Part shown: piece after piece, positions 34,185-42,102 of the stretch
Numbering within the stretch: position 1 is the stretch's first letter
How the letters are laid out: every line of letters starts with the position of its first letter
Origin: Halobacillus litoralis
GTDB lineage: Bacteria > Bacillota > Bacilli > Bacillales > Halobacillaceae
Direction of reading: 5' to 3'
Assembly: GCF_009856355.1 (NCBI RefSeq)
Contig: NZ_WMEW01000011.1
Location: forward strand, 62,001-126,000
DNA length: 64,000 nt
The notes under the pieces: generated by a model
Told to the model about the DNA's origin: nothing
The model's database searches: none
The model's input: the letters and a program-made list of their open reading frames with translations, nothing else
Position numbers and translations under genes: made by a program

Positions 34185-34367
34185 ATGTCCAACCATTCCA
34201 ACGATGATCCGTCTTTTAATGATGCCATCGACCATCAAAAGAAAATCGAAGGGTATCCAAAACCGAGTGAGGGCGGACTGCCCGGCCCGATTAAATGGAT
34301 TGGGTATGTTTTGTTCGGAGGTATTGCCTTGATGATGCTTTTTGCCCTAATTGGAAACTTCATATGA
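34185..34367 (+). CDS. Small single-pass membrane protein
   Basis: A 60-aa protein with a polar N-terminus (MSNHSNDDPSFNDAIDHQKK) and one helix near the end (WIGYVLFGGIALMMLFALIG). The ATG at 34185 follows GGAGGTGA. It is 22 bases after the preceding small gene and 19 before a GNAT gene, so the four probably share a transcript. Confidence 0.65.
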   Translation: MSNHSNDDPSFNDAIDHQKKIEGYPKPSEGGLPGPIKWIGYVLFGGIALMMLFALIGNFI

Positions 34368-34386
34368 AACTAAAGGAGTCGGGAAC

Positions 34387-34884
34387 ATGTTCAGCTTTAC
34401 AAAAGTGCAGGAGGCTCATATCCAAAAAGAGTGTATGATTCACAACTCAAATCCTGCCTACAATAAAATTGCTTATGATAAGCAGCTTCTAGCGGTGGAT
34501 GACATAAGAGCGCAGTGGAAGGAAGCGGAGGAACTCGGTAATGAAAGACATTTGGTTGGTTATGGTGATAGACTCATAGGCATTATTGAATATGGTATGC
34601 AGTCGCCGAACTCCGGAAATCCGTGGCTGAGTCTGCTGCTGATGGACAGCGCTTATCATGGACAGGGTTTTGGGAAGAAAATGTACAGGGTTTATGAGGA
34701 GCTTATGAAAAAGCGGCAGGCGGACGTGATTGAAATCGCTGTTCATGCGGACAACCTTCCTGCCGTAAAGTTCTGGGCTTCTCTTGGTTATCTTAAATAC
34801 AGAGAACGTTTTTATGAAAACAAACGGATGTATAGTTACTATAAGCTGCTGCATAGGGGAGGGGAGGAAGCTGGGGATGAGTGA
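34387..34884 (+). CDS. GNAT family N-acetyltransferase
   Basis: A 165-aa acetyltransferase. The acetyl-CoA site is in LLLMDSAYHGQGFGKKMYRVYEEL, with the usual C-terminal AVHADNLPAVKFWASLGYLKY. The ATG at 34387 lies about ten bases after GGAG. It overlaps the start of the next acetyltransferase gene by eight bases, so two acetyltransferases are translationally coupled. Confidence 0.85.
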   Translation: MFSFTKVQEAHIQKECMIHNSNPAYNKIAYDKQLLAVDDIRAQWKEAEELGNERHLVGYGDRLIGIIEYGMQSPNSGNPWLSLLLMDSAYHGQGFGKKMYRVYEELMKKRQADVIEIAVHADNLPAVKFWASLGYLKYRERFYENKRMYSYYKLLHRGGEEAGDE

Positions 34885-35362
34885 GGAAAGTAACGCTGTT
34901 TTAGAAACTCCGCGCTGTTATGTAAGACCTTTTACTTCCGTGGACATTGAGGCGTTCATGAGCTACCGGAATGATCTGGACTGGATGAAATACCAGGGGT
35001 TCAAAGGATTCACCCGCCAGGTCTATGAAACGACCCTGCTGAATCCGCAGAGAGTGGAAGGTGGTTCTCAGCTGGCTGTGATAAGAAAAAAAGACCAGGC
35101 GCTCCTCGGTGATGTATTTCTGCTGAAGAAGGAGGATGACTTCTGGGTGGGCTATACGATTGATCCTTCGTATAAGCGGCAGGGCTATGCGTATGAGATC
35201 ATCCAAGCCCTGACTCACTGGATCCGATCCAAAGGGGATTACGTGATCAAGGCAGGTGTGGAAAAAGAAAACCTTCCATCGATCAACCTGCTGGAGAAAT
35301 CAGGGTTTCAGAAGATGGAAGAGGAAGACGGCGAATTCGTCTATGTATGGAGCGGTGGTTAA
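34877..35362 (+). CDS. GNAT family N-acetyltransferase, RimJ/RimL type
   Basis: A 161-aa acetyltransferase of the ribosomal-protein (RimJ/RimL) branch: RCYVRPFTSVDIEAFMSYRN at the start, acetyl-CoA motif YTIDPSYKRQGYAYEIIQAL, and VEKENLPSINLLEKSGFQ near the end. The start at 34877 overlaps the upstream gene, with GGGGAGGAAG just before. Its stop codon overlaps the stop of the convergent membrane gene by four bases. Confidence 0.86.
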   Translation: MSEESNAVLETPRCYVRPFTSVDIEAFMSYRNDLDWMKYQGFKGFTRQVYETTLLNPQRVEGGSQLAVIRKKDQALLGDVFLLKKEDDFWVGYTIDPSYKRQGYAYEIIQALTHWIRSKGDYVIKAGVEKENLPSINLLEKSGFQKMEEEDGEFVYVWSGG

Positions 35363-35640
35363 GGACTATCCATCATCATCCAAGCGACGAGGATAAAGAT
35401 GATACTGTAGAAAAAGGCCAGTACAGCAAAACCCGTGATAAGCAGATCTTTCTTATTCTGCGATCTCGAAAACGAGATGATGGATAATGTGAGAGCGGCT
35501 GCCGGAAGCATCCAGTTGAACAGGAATAATACATTCTCGTGGAAAGAAACGGTACCCATCAGACTGAGATTCTGGACGAGCAGAGATAGTAGGATACATA
35601 GAATGGCCAAGTGTCTGAATCCCTTGTGGTTGACAGTCAT
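35359..35640 (-). CDS. Small membrane protein, unknown
   Basis: A 93-aa protein with three hydrophobic segments (about 10-28, 35-53 and 68-90). The start at 35640 follows AAAAGGAGG; the longer ORF upstream has no support. Convergent with the GNAT gene, with overlapping stop codons and no terminator between them. Confidence 0.65.
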   Translation of the reverse strand: MTVNHKGFRHLAILCILLSLLVQNLSLMGTVSFHENVLFLFNWMLPAAALTLSIISFSRSQNKKDLLITGFAVLAFFYSIIFILVAWMMMDSP

Positions 35641-35934
35641 GGATATAACCTCCTTTTCTCTATTCATGTTAGCAGTGGGCGTTTGACGAGACAAGAAGGG
35701 GGCAGTTCCATTCACCTGTTCATTAACGGCTTCCCTGTCTGTAAAGGAGGCCGCTGTTTTCTTTTCGTAATTCTTATACCAAATTCCTATTCCTGCTAAA
35801 TCAGTAATGGAAGCGCAGTCGGACGCATGTTCAAAAACCCCTCTTAGCTTCGAGATGTTTTGTGTAGAGCGTTAGCGGTAATACATGACTAAACAAAGCA
35901 AACTACACAACTTTTTATAAAGGAGAATTTGAAT

Positions 35935-37359
35935 ATGCGTACGATATTGAAGCATTACATTAACGGTGAATGGGTTGAATCCACGGGAAATGACACCGAG
36001 GACGTCATAAACCCTGCCACGGAAGAACCGATGGGTCAAATTAGTTTAGGTACGAAGGAAGATCTGGATAAAGCTGTTCAAGCCGCCCGCGATGCTTTCC
36101 CGGGTTTCTCTCAAACTTCTAAAGAAGAACGTATTGAAATGCTTGAGAACATAGCCGAAGCCTATGCACGACGCAAAGACGAATTCATTGATGTGATGAC
36201 GGAAGAGCTGGGGGCACCGCTTGAAATTTCGGAGAAGATTCACTACAGCATGGGCTATAATCATTTTGCCCAGGCGGCTGAATCTCTTAAAAATATTGAA
36301 TTCATGGAGCACCGCGGCAACCATACGGTAGTCAAGGAATCTGTCGGGGTCAGCGGCTTAATCACACCTTGGAACTTCCCGACAAACCAAGCTTCAACGA
36401 AAATTGCCAGTGCATTTGCAGCGGGAAGCCCTGTTGTATTAAAACCTTCGGAAATGACGCCGTTCGCTGCCATCATGTTAGCAGAGATCTTTGATGAAGT
36501 TGGCGTACCTAAGGGAGCGTTCAACCTGGTTAACGGTACAGGCGAAACGATAGGTGACGGTATCAGCTCCCATCCTGATATTGATTTTGTATCCTTCACA
36601 GGTTCTGCGGGCGTAGGAACGAAAATCATGCAGAATGCTTCTGAAACGATTAAAAACGTTGCTCTTGAACTTGGAGGTAAATCTCCATTGATTGTTCTGG
36701 AAGATGCGGATATGAAAGATGCGGCCCGGAATGCAGTAAGCAATATCGCCACGAATACAGGGCAGGTTTGTTCTGCTGCGACCCGGATGATTGTTCCAGC
36801 TTCCAAGAAGGAAGAATTTGAACAGGCCGTCCTGGACGTTCTTCCTGAATTTCCGGTAGGGCATCCGCGTGAAGGGAATTATGTCGGACCACTTGTATCC
36901 AAGAAACAGTGGGACACCGTTCAATCCTATATTGAAAAAGGGAAGGAAGAAGGTGCAAATCTGATTGCCGGTGGTACAGGACTTCCGGAAGGCTTAGAAA
37001 AAGGGTATTATGCTAAACCAACGATTTTTACTGATGTAACGAACGATATGGTCATAGCCCAGGAAGAGATTTTTGGACCTGTGATGAGTATTATTACGTA
37101 TGACACTATTGATCAAGCCATTGAAATAGGTAATGATGTGGTGTATGGATTAGCAGGTTACGTCTATGGTAAAGATCCGGAAACACTTAAAAAAGTGGCA
37201 ACATCCATCCGTGCCGGCCGTATCAAGATAAATGATGCCTCTCATGATTTCAATGCACCATTCGGCGGCTATAAACAATCTGGTATCGGTCGTGAATGGG
37301 GCGATTACGGAATTGAAGAATACCTTGAGAAAAAAGCGATTCTTGGATTCCCGTCTTAA
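35935..37359 (+). CDS. NAD(P)-dependent aldehyde dehydrogenase
   Basis: A 474-aa aldehyde dehydrogenase that oxidises aldehydes to carboxylic acids. The catalytic cysteine is Cys279 in [10 protein letters not shown] and the general base Glu245 in ALELGGKSP. The cofactor motif FTGSAGVG and the substrate-site WNFPTNQAS are present. It resembles the Bacillus YcbD/YfmT-type aldehyde dehydrogenases; the natural aldehyde is unknown. The ATG at 35935 follows AAAGGAGAA. A strong terminator follows, so it is a single-gene unit. Confidence 0.9.
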   Translation: MRTILKHYINGEWVESTGNDTEDVINPATEEPMGQISLGTKEDLDKAVQAARDAFPGFSQTSKEERIEMLENIAEAYARRKDEFIDVMTEELGAPLEISEKIHYSMGYNHFAQAAESLKNIEFMEHRGNHTVVKESVGVSGLITPWNFPTNQASTKIASAFAAGSPVVLKPSEMTPFAAIMLAEIFDEVGVPKGAFNLVNGTGETIGDGISSHPDIDFVSFTGSAGVGTKIMQNASETIKNVALELGGKSPLIVLEDADMKDAARNAVSNIATNTGQVCSAATRMIVPASKKEEFEQAVLDVLPEFPVGHPREGNYVGPLVSKKQWDTVQSYIEKGKEEGANLIAGGTGLPEGLEKGYYAKPTIFTDVTNDMVIAQEEIFGPVMSIITYDTIDQAIEIGNDVVYGLAGYVYGKDPETLKKVATSIRAGRIKINDASHDFNAPFGGYKQSGIGREWGDYGIEEYLEKKAILGFPS

Positions 37360-37374
37360 TTAGCATAGCTTAAG

Positions 37375-37415
37375 AAAGAGCTGTCCTCCTTTTCAGGAGG
37401 ACAGCTCTTTTTTTG
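37375..37415 (+). terminator. Terminator after the aldehyde dehydrogenase gene
   Basis: AAAGAGCTGTCCTCC / GGAGGACAGCTCTTTTTTT. Confidence 0.9.
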
Positions 37416-37478
37416 ACGTATGAGGAAAAGTGAAGCCTGCGGATAGTTTCATCTTCTGGGGGGAGCGTTTTTCTCCAT

Positions 37479-37595
37479 AAAAAAAGACGCCCTGTAAAGG
37501 ACGTCTTTGCGTATTGCGGCGAGTGACAGCACTCCACATTAGTGCCCTGCCATAAAGGCGCGTCAATCTCGTCTTATGCAATTCAGCTCATCGCA
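37479..37595 (-). ncRNA. Candidate small RNA
   Basis: On the minus strand an extended -10 (TGGTATACT, -10 hexamer complement of 37602-37607) would start a transcript near 37595. It contains a hairpin GGCACT / AGTGCT and ends at a terminator (AAAGACGTCC / GGGCGTCTTTTTTT, 37479-37513). No ORF with a ribosome site is present, so a small RNA of about 117 bases is proposed. No family recognised. Confidence 0.4.
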
Positions 37596-37866
37596 GGATC
37601 TAGTATACCATAAGACAGCGGTTATACCTAATGAATAATTTTCCATTTTGGAGAATGGGTGCGTTCGTTAAAGGTGCCCTACGGAATAGTTGGGTTCCAG
37701 CCCCTGATGGAACAGGGGTTTAAACTGGGTAAGCTGACTGAACAAAAAGAAACGCCCAAGGTTATGGACGCTTTTTTCAACAGGACCCTTTAGATAAGAA
37801 GTCTTGAGCCGTCTGAGCTTAGGGCTTCTTTTTATTTCGGTTCTCGAAAAAAGTCGGAAAAAGTAG

Positions 37867-37894
37867 TTGCAAAATGGTCGTTTTGTGCTAGTAT
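37867..37894 (+). promoter_or_regulatory. Promoter of the IclR gene
   Basis: TTGCAA (37867-37872) and TAGTAT (37889-37894), spacing 16, with a TG before the -10. Confidence 0.55.
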
Positions 37895-37921
37895 CATTAG
37901 TAATCATAAAATTCAGAATAT

Positions 37922-37940
37922 TGGTTCGATTATAGAACCA
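37922..37940. promoter_or_regulatory. Inverted repeat operator candidate for the IclR regulator
   Basis: TGGTTC-GATTATA-GAACCA, six-base perfect arms, between the promoter and the GTG start. Its size and place suit autoregulation by the IclR protein. Confidence 0.5.
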
Positions 37941-37961
37941 CTTAGAAAGCGGTGAAGCCGA

Positions 37962-38750
37962 GTGAGTTCAAAAACCGTCGATAAGGCGCTTCAGGTCCTT
38001 GATATGTTCACACTGGAACATCCGAAGTGGGGACTCCGGGAGTTGTCCAGAGCGCTTGATATGAGTCACACCATTGTCCACCGGATGCTGACCACCCTCG
38101 AAGAACGGGGGTATGTGTACCGCAGCATGGATACACAAAAGTATGAGCTCGGCATTAAGTTCCTTGAGCTCAGCAACATCGTCGAACAACATTTCCAAAT
38201 CTCTGAGATCATTCATCCCATCATGCATAAGATTGCTTCCGAAACCGGGGAAAGTGTCGTCATGACACTTCTGGATAACGAGGAAGGGGTCTTCTCCAAG
38301 ATTGTAGAAAGCAGCCGGCTTGTCCGCTTCGCCGGCTCGGTCGGCCGTCGTTCCCCGCTTTATGTCGGAGCTTCCCACAAAGTCATCCTTTGTCACCTGC
38401 CTAAAGAAGTTCAACGAAGAATCGTTCATGAAGGGGCTGTCCAACACCCCGGCCTTATCCCGTCAGAAACTGATATGTTGAAAAAACTTGAGGACACCGA
38501 AAGGAAGCGGTGGGCGTATTCCTCCGGCGAAACGATCAGTGATGTAGCCGCGGTTTCCATTCCCTTGTTTGATTACGGCCATATGGTTCTCGGGTCGCTA
38601 TCGATAGCCGGTCCGAGCTACCGTCTCACAGAAGAGGTGGCTGAACAAATCTTACCTGACCTCATCCGGCACCGGGGAGAGCTCGATTCTGTTTTAAGCA
38701 AAGTTTGTTTTCCGACTAGACGGAACTATCTGCTTGAAAGTCTTCATTAA
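37962..38750 (+). CDS. IclR family transcriptional regulator
   Basis: A 262-aa IclR regulator: N-terminal winged helix (residues 5-66, WGLRELSRALDMSHTIVHRMLTTLEERGYV) and C-terminal ligand-binding domain (80-250, with SVGRRSPLYVGASHKVIL and SYRLTEEVAEQILPDL). IclR proteins bind small carboxylates or their metabolites. It starts with GTG, which has a rather poor ribosome site (GCGGTGAAG). It is 15 bases upstream of the DppD gene and likely controls the whole peptide operon and itself. Confidence 0.87.
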   Translation: MSSKTVDKALQVLDMFTLEHPKWGLRELSRALDMSHTIVHRMLTTLEERGYVYRSMDTQKYELGIKFLELSNIVEQHFQISEIIHPIMHKIASETGESVVMTLLDNEEGVFSKIVESSRLVRFAGSVGRRSPLYVGASHKVILCHLPKEVQRRIVHEGAVQHPGLIPSETDMLKKLEDTERKRWAYSSGETISDVAAVSIPLFDYGHMVLGSLSIAGPSYRLTEEVAEQILPDLIRHRGELDSVLSKVCFPTRRNYLLESLH

Positions 38751-38765
38751 AGGAGGGGATCACAC

Positions 38766-39785
38766 ATGTTGAAGGTGGAAGGCCTCGTGACGGGCTACCA
38801 GGGAAAGGATGGGTTTGTACGGGCGGTCGACGGGGTGAGTTTCGATATTGAAAAAGGAGAAACCGTCTGCATCGTCGGGGAATCCGGCAGTGGGAAAAGT
38901 GTCACATCGATGTCTGTGATGAGGCTGGTCGAGTTTGAAAATGGGGAAATTGTAAGCGGGTCGATCGAGTATAGGGGGGAAGAGCTGACGACCAAATCCA
39001 ATGAAGAAATGAGGAAGATCAGAGGAGCAGAGATCTCAATGATTTTCCAGGAGCCGTTGACCGCCCTTAACCCTGTCTTCACCATCGGCCAGCAGATCGT
39101 CGAAGCAATCCGTTATCATGAGCCGCTGAAGAAAAAGGAAGCGATGGACAAGGCGGAGGATTTGCTGACCCTTGTCGGGCTTTCTGAACCGAAAACAAGG
39201 TTGAAGCAGTACCCCCATGAATTGTCGGGAGGGATGAGGCAGCGGGTCATGATAGCCATTGCCCTCGCCTCCAAGCCGAAGCTTCTCATCGCAGATGAAC
39301 CGACAACGGCGCTTGATGTCACAATCGAAGCGCAGATTCTCGAGCTTCTCCGAAAGTTGAGGGATGAAGAAGACATGTCCATCATGCTCATCACCCACGA
39401 TATCGGTGTGGCCGCAGAGCTTTCCCATAGAATCATCATCATGTATGCCGGGAAGGTGATGGAGATTGCAGAGACCAGCGATTTGTTTGAACGCCCCTAT
39501 CACCCTTACACAAAAGGGCTGCTTGAATCGATTCCGAAAATGAGCGGTGCCAGAGGGGAGCTTCTTCCGACCATTGAAGGAACGATTCCAGGCGTGAACC
39601 AGATGCCTGAAGGCTGCCGGTTTGCCCCACGCTGCAGTTTTGCGACAGAGAAATGCCATAAAGAAGAACCGGCGCTTCAAAAAATGGGCCGGCGTGACGT
39701 CGCCTGCTGGCATGTGGAAGAGTTCGCTGCCTCGCAGCTTGACCCTTTTCCAGGAAAGGAGGATCCCGTTGAATCAAAATCATGA
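38766..39785 (+). CDS. dppD: Peptide ABC transporter ATP-binding protein (DppD/OppD)
   Basis: A 339-aa ATPase of the dipeptide/oligopeptide family. Walker A is GESGSGKS (residues 38-45), the signature is ELSGGMRQRVMIA, Walker B is LLIADEPTTALD. The C-terminal region typical of this family carries a cysteine cluster (EGCRFAPRCSFATEKC, then VACWH). It powers the DppB/DppC permease with DppF. The start follows AGGAGG. The next gene overlaps its end by 17 bases. Confidence 0.92.
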   Translation: MLKVEGLVTGYQGKDGFVRAVDGVSFDIEKGETVCIVGESGSGKSVTSMSVMRLVEFENGEIVSGSIEYRGEELTTKSNEEMRKIRGAEISMIFQEPLTALNPVFTIGQQIVEAIRYHEPLKKKEAMDKAEDLLTLVGLSEPKTRLKQYPHELSGGMRQRVMIAIALASKPKLLIADEPTTALDVTIEAQILELLRKLRDEEDMSIMLITHDIGVAAELSHRIIIMYAGKVMEIAETSDLFERPYHPYTKGLLESIPKMSGARGELLPTIEGTIPGVNQMPEGCRFAPRCSFATEKCHKEEPALQKMGRRDVACWHVEEFAASQLDPFPGKEDPVESKS

Positions 39786-40833
39786 AGAAAAGCTGTTGGA
39801 AATTCAGCATTTGAAGAAATACTTTGAGATTAAAGGAGGTGGGGCCTTAGGGAAGCGTAAGCAGACGCTGAAGGCGGTGGATGATGTTTCCTTTGATATT
39901 TATAAGGGAGAGACGCTCGGACTTGTCGGAGAATCCGGATGCGGGAAATCGACGCTCGGCCGGAACATTTTAAGACTGCAGGATCCGACAGACGGCCAGG
40001 TGCTTTATGGCCGGAAGAACATCCTAGAGTATTCGAAGAAAGACATGCGCAGACTCCGTAAGGATATGCAGATCATTTATCAGGATCCCTTCGGTTCTTT
40101 GAACCCGCGTTTTACTATCGGGCAGATTATCGGAGAGATGTATGAGATTCATGGTCTTGCCAAAGGTGCAGAAAAAGAAAGGAAAGTTAAGGAATTGTTG
40201 GAGCTCGTAGGATTGGATGCGAGCCGTTATCACAGCTACCCGCATGAATTTTCGGGAGGACAGAGGCAGCGGGTGGGCATTGCAAGGGCGCTTGCACTTG
40301 AGCCGGAATTCATTGTTGCGGATGAACCGGTATCCGCTTTGGATGTGTCCGTCCAGTCCCAGGTCATCAACCTGTTGATCCAGCTGAAGCGGGAGATGGG
40401 ATTGACGCTGTTGTTCATTGCACACGGACTGAATGTCGTCCGGCATATTTCCGACCGGGTGGGTGTGATGTACTTAGGAAAACTCGTCGAACTGTCCGAT
40501 ACGGATTCGATCTTCAATGATCCTGCGCATCCGTATACGGCAGCACTCTTGTCCACTGTACCAGAAGCCGATCCCGAAGCAAGAAAAGAACGCATCGTCC
40601 TTAAAGGGGAAGTGCCTTCACCAGCATCTCCGCCTTCAGGATGCAATTTCCGGACGAGGTGTCCACTTGCAACAGAACGATGCAGTCAGGAAGTTCCAGC
40701 ATGGCAGGAAACGCGAAACGGCCATTTCACGGCCTGCCATTACCCTTTGGAAAAAGGGCAGACGTTAAAAGAAGCTGTCGCTCAACGTCAGAAACCATCT
40801 GACAACAAAACTAATAACCTTATTATGGCATAA
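39769..40833 (+). CDS. dppF: Peptide ABC transporter ATP-binding protein (DppF/OppF)
   Basis: A 354-aa ATPase partner of DppD. Walker A is GESGCGKS, the signature is EFSGGQRQRVGIA, Walker B is FIVADEPVSALD, and the family C-terminus has Cys pairs (CNFRTRCPLATERC, TACHY). The start is a TTG at 39769, six bases after AAAGGAGG; it overlaps dppD by 17 bases, so translation is coupled. Upstream in-frame codons have no support. Confidence 0.92.
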   Translation: MNQNHEEKLLEIQHLKKYFEIKGGGALGKRKQTLKAVDDVSFDIYKGETLGLVGESGCGKSTLGRNILRLQDPTDGQVLYGRKNILEYSKKDMRRLRKDMQIIYQDPFGSLNPRFTIGQIIGEMYEIHGLAKGAEKERKVKELLELVGLDASRYHSYPHEFSGGQRQRVGIARALALEPEFIVADEPVSALDVSVQSQVINLLIQLKREMGLTLLFIAHGLNVVRHISDRVGVMYLGKLVELSDTDSIFNDPAHPYTAALLSTVPEADPEARKERIVLKGEVPSPASPPSGCNFRTRCPLATERCSQEVPAWQETRNGHFTACHYPLEKGQTLKEAVAQRQKPSDNKTNNLIMA

Positions 40834-40862
40834 ACGGTAATTAAAAGGAAGGGGAATATCCT

Positions 40863-42083
40863 TTGGCTGAACTCATACAAAAAGGGAACCAAAAAGTCTA
40901 TGACGGCTATAAGTCTTTTCAATATCTGGAAGCGGACGTCGATTATAAATCTTACAATCTTGCAAAAGAAGTGGGCCGTGTCCCGAGCTTTTCCTACCCT
41001 GTGACTGATGAGCAGGAAAACGAGGTCCAGACGATCCTGGATGAGGATTTGATGATTTCCATGCATGAGCATACGTTCATCGCACCGGAAGATCTTAGCC
41101 AGTTTTACGAATTCCGCCGGCAGGGCAGGGACTTTACAGCGTTTGAAGCGCTGAGCCATTCCGGACTTGATGTCATTTTTGAAAATTTCATGGACGGAAC
41201 AGCGATGATCACTTCACTCGCAGGGTGGAAATGGTCGGATGTCATTCACGACCTGGGCATCCGCTTCAGCGACATCGCTCATCAGGATATGGTGATCAAA
41301 GCCGAGCGTATCGAAGATTTGTCCAGGGCGAAACAAGAAGGAAAAATCGCTTTTGTCGGAGCCTTGGAATCGGCATCCATGATTGAAAATGAGCTGGACC
41401 GTCTTGATGTGTTGTATGGCTTCGGCATCCGCACGATGGGCGTCTGCTATTCTGAATCGAATATGCTGGGCTCCGGCCTCCGTGAACCGAATGATGCCGG
41501 CCTGTCCGTTTTTGGAAAACAGGCGGTCGAACGGATGAACAAGCTCGGTATCACTGTGGATGTTTCTCACGCCGGTGACCAAACAGCCCTCGATACGATT
41601 GAAACGAGTACAAAGCCGGTGACGATCAATCATGCCGGCGCACGGGGAGTATGGGATACGAAGCGTATGAAGCCGGACAGTGTCATTCGAGCCTGCGCAG
41701 AAAAAGGAGGGGTCATCGGAATTGAGGCAGCTCCGCACTCGACCGTTTCGGAAAATCATCCGCATCACAATATCGATTCGTTCATGGAACACTTCGAATA
41801 CACGGCGAATCTGGTAGGCATCGAGCATGTGGCGTTTGGTCCGGATACCTTGTTCGGTGATCACGTCGGGCTTCATGATACACTGGCCGGCCAATTATCC
41901 ATCAAAAGTGCGCAGAAATCCTCGATGGAACGTGTCGATTATGTCAAAGGGCTGGAAAACCCGGCGGAATGCTTCCCGAACATCGTCCGCTGGCTTGTGG
42001 CTAAAGGATACAGCCGGGAAGACATCCGTAAAGTTACCGGTGGAAACATTCTGCGTGTGCTGAAAGAAACGTGGGCGAAATAA
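40863..42083 (+). CDS. M19-like membrane dipeptidase family protein
   Basis: A 406-aa metallopeptidase with the M19 (renal dipeptidase) TIM-barrel pattern: a metal site near residue 63 and GITVDVSHAGDQTALD, TINHAGARGVW and KGGVIGIEAAP downstream. The first metal motif, usually HxD (GHND), reads MHEHTF here, an HxH form. Such enzymes cleave dipeptides, including those with a D-residue at the C-terminus. The TTG start follows AAGGAAGGGG. Position inside a peptide uptake operon means it likely cleaves imported dipeptides in the cytosol. Confidence 0.8.
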   Translation: MAELIQKGNQKVYDGYKSFQYLEADVDYKSYNLAKEVGRVPSFSYPVTDEQENEVQTILDEDLMISMHEHTFIAPEDLSQFYEFRRQGRDFTAFEALSHSGLDVIFENFMDGTAMITSLAGWKWSDVIHDLGIRFSDIAHQDMVIKAERIEDLSRAKQEGKIAFVGALESASMIENELDRLDVLYGFGIRTMGVCYSESNMLGSGLREPNDAGLSVFGKQAVERMNKLGITVDVSHAGDQTALDTIETSTKPVTINHAGARGVWDTKRMKPDSVIRACAEKGGVIGIEAAPHSTVSENHPHHNIDSFMEHFEYTANLVGIEHVAFGPDTLFGDHVGLHDTLAGQLSIKSAQKSSMERVDYVKGLENPAECFPNIVRWLVAKGYSREDIRKVTGGNILRVLKETWAK

Positions 42084-42102
42084 TAAGAGAGGGACGATGA
42101 AG

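Larger units (their letters stand above)
37360..37961. other. 602-base intergenic region
   Basis: No protein-coding gene seen. It holds the aldehyde dehydrogenase terminator, a candidate minus-strand small RNA (37479-37595), a stretch with weak hairpins (37690-37780), and the promoter and operator of the IclR gene (37867-37940). Confidence 0.55.

Noticed and set aside
37668..37907. Minus-strand 79-aa ORF upstream of the IclR gene
   Set aside because: It overlaps the IclR promoter and has no ribosome site.
41214..41894. Minus-strand ORF of 226 aa opposite the dipeptidase
   Set aside because: Shadow of a clear M19-like gene.
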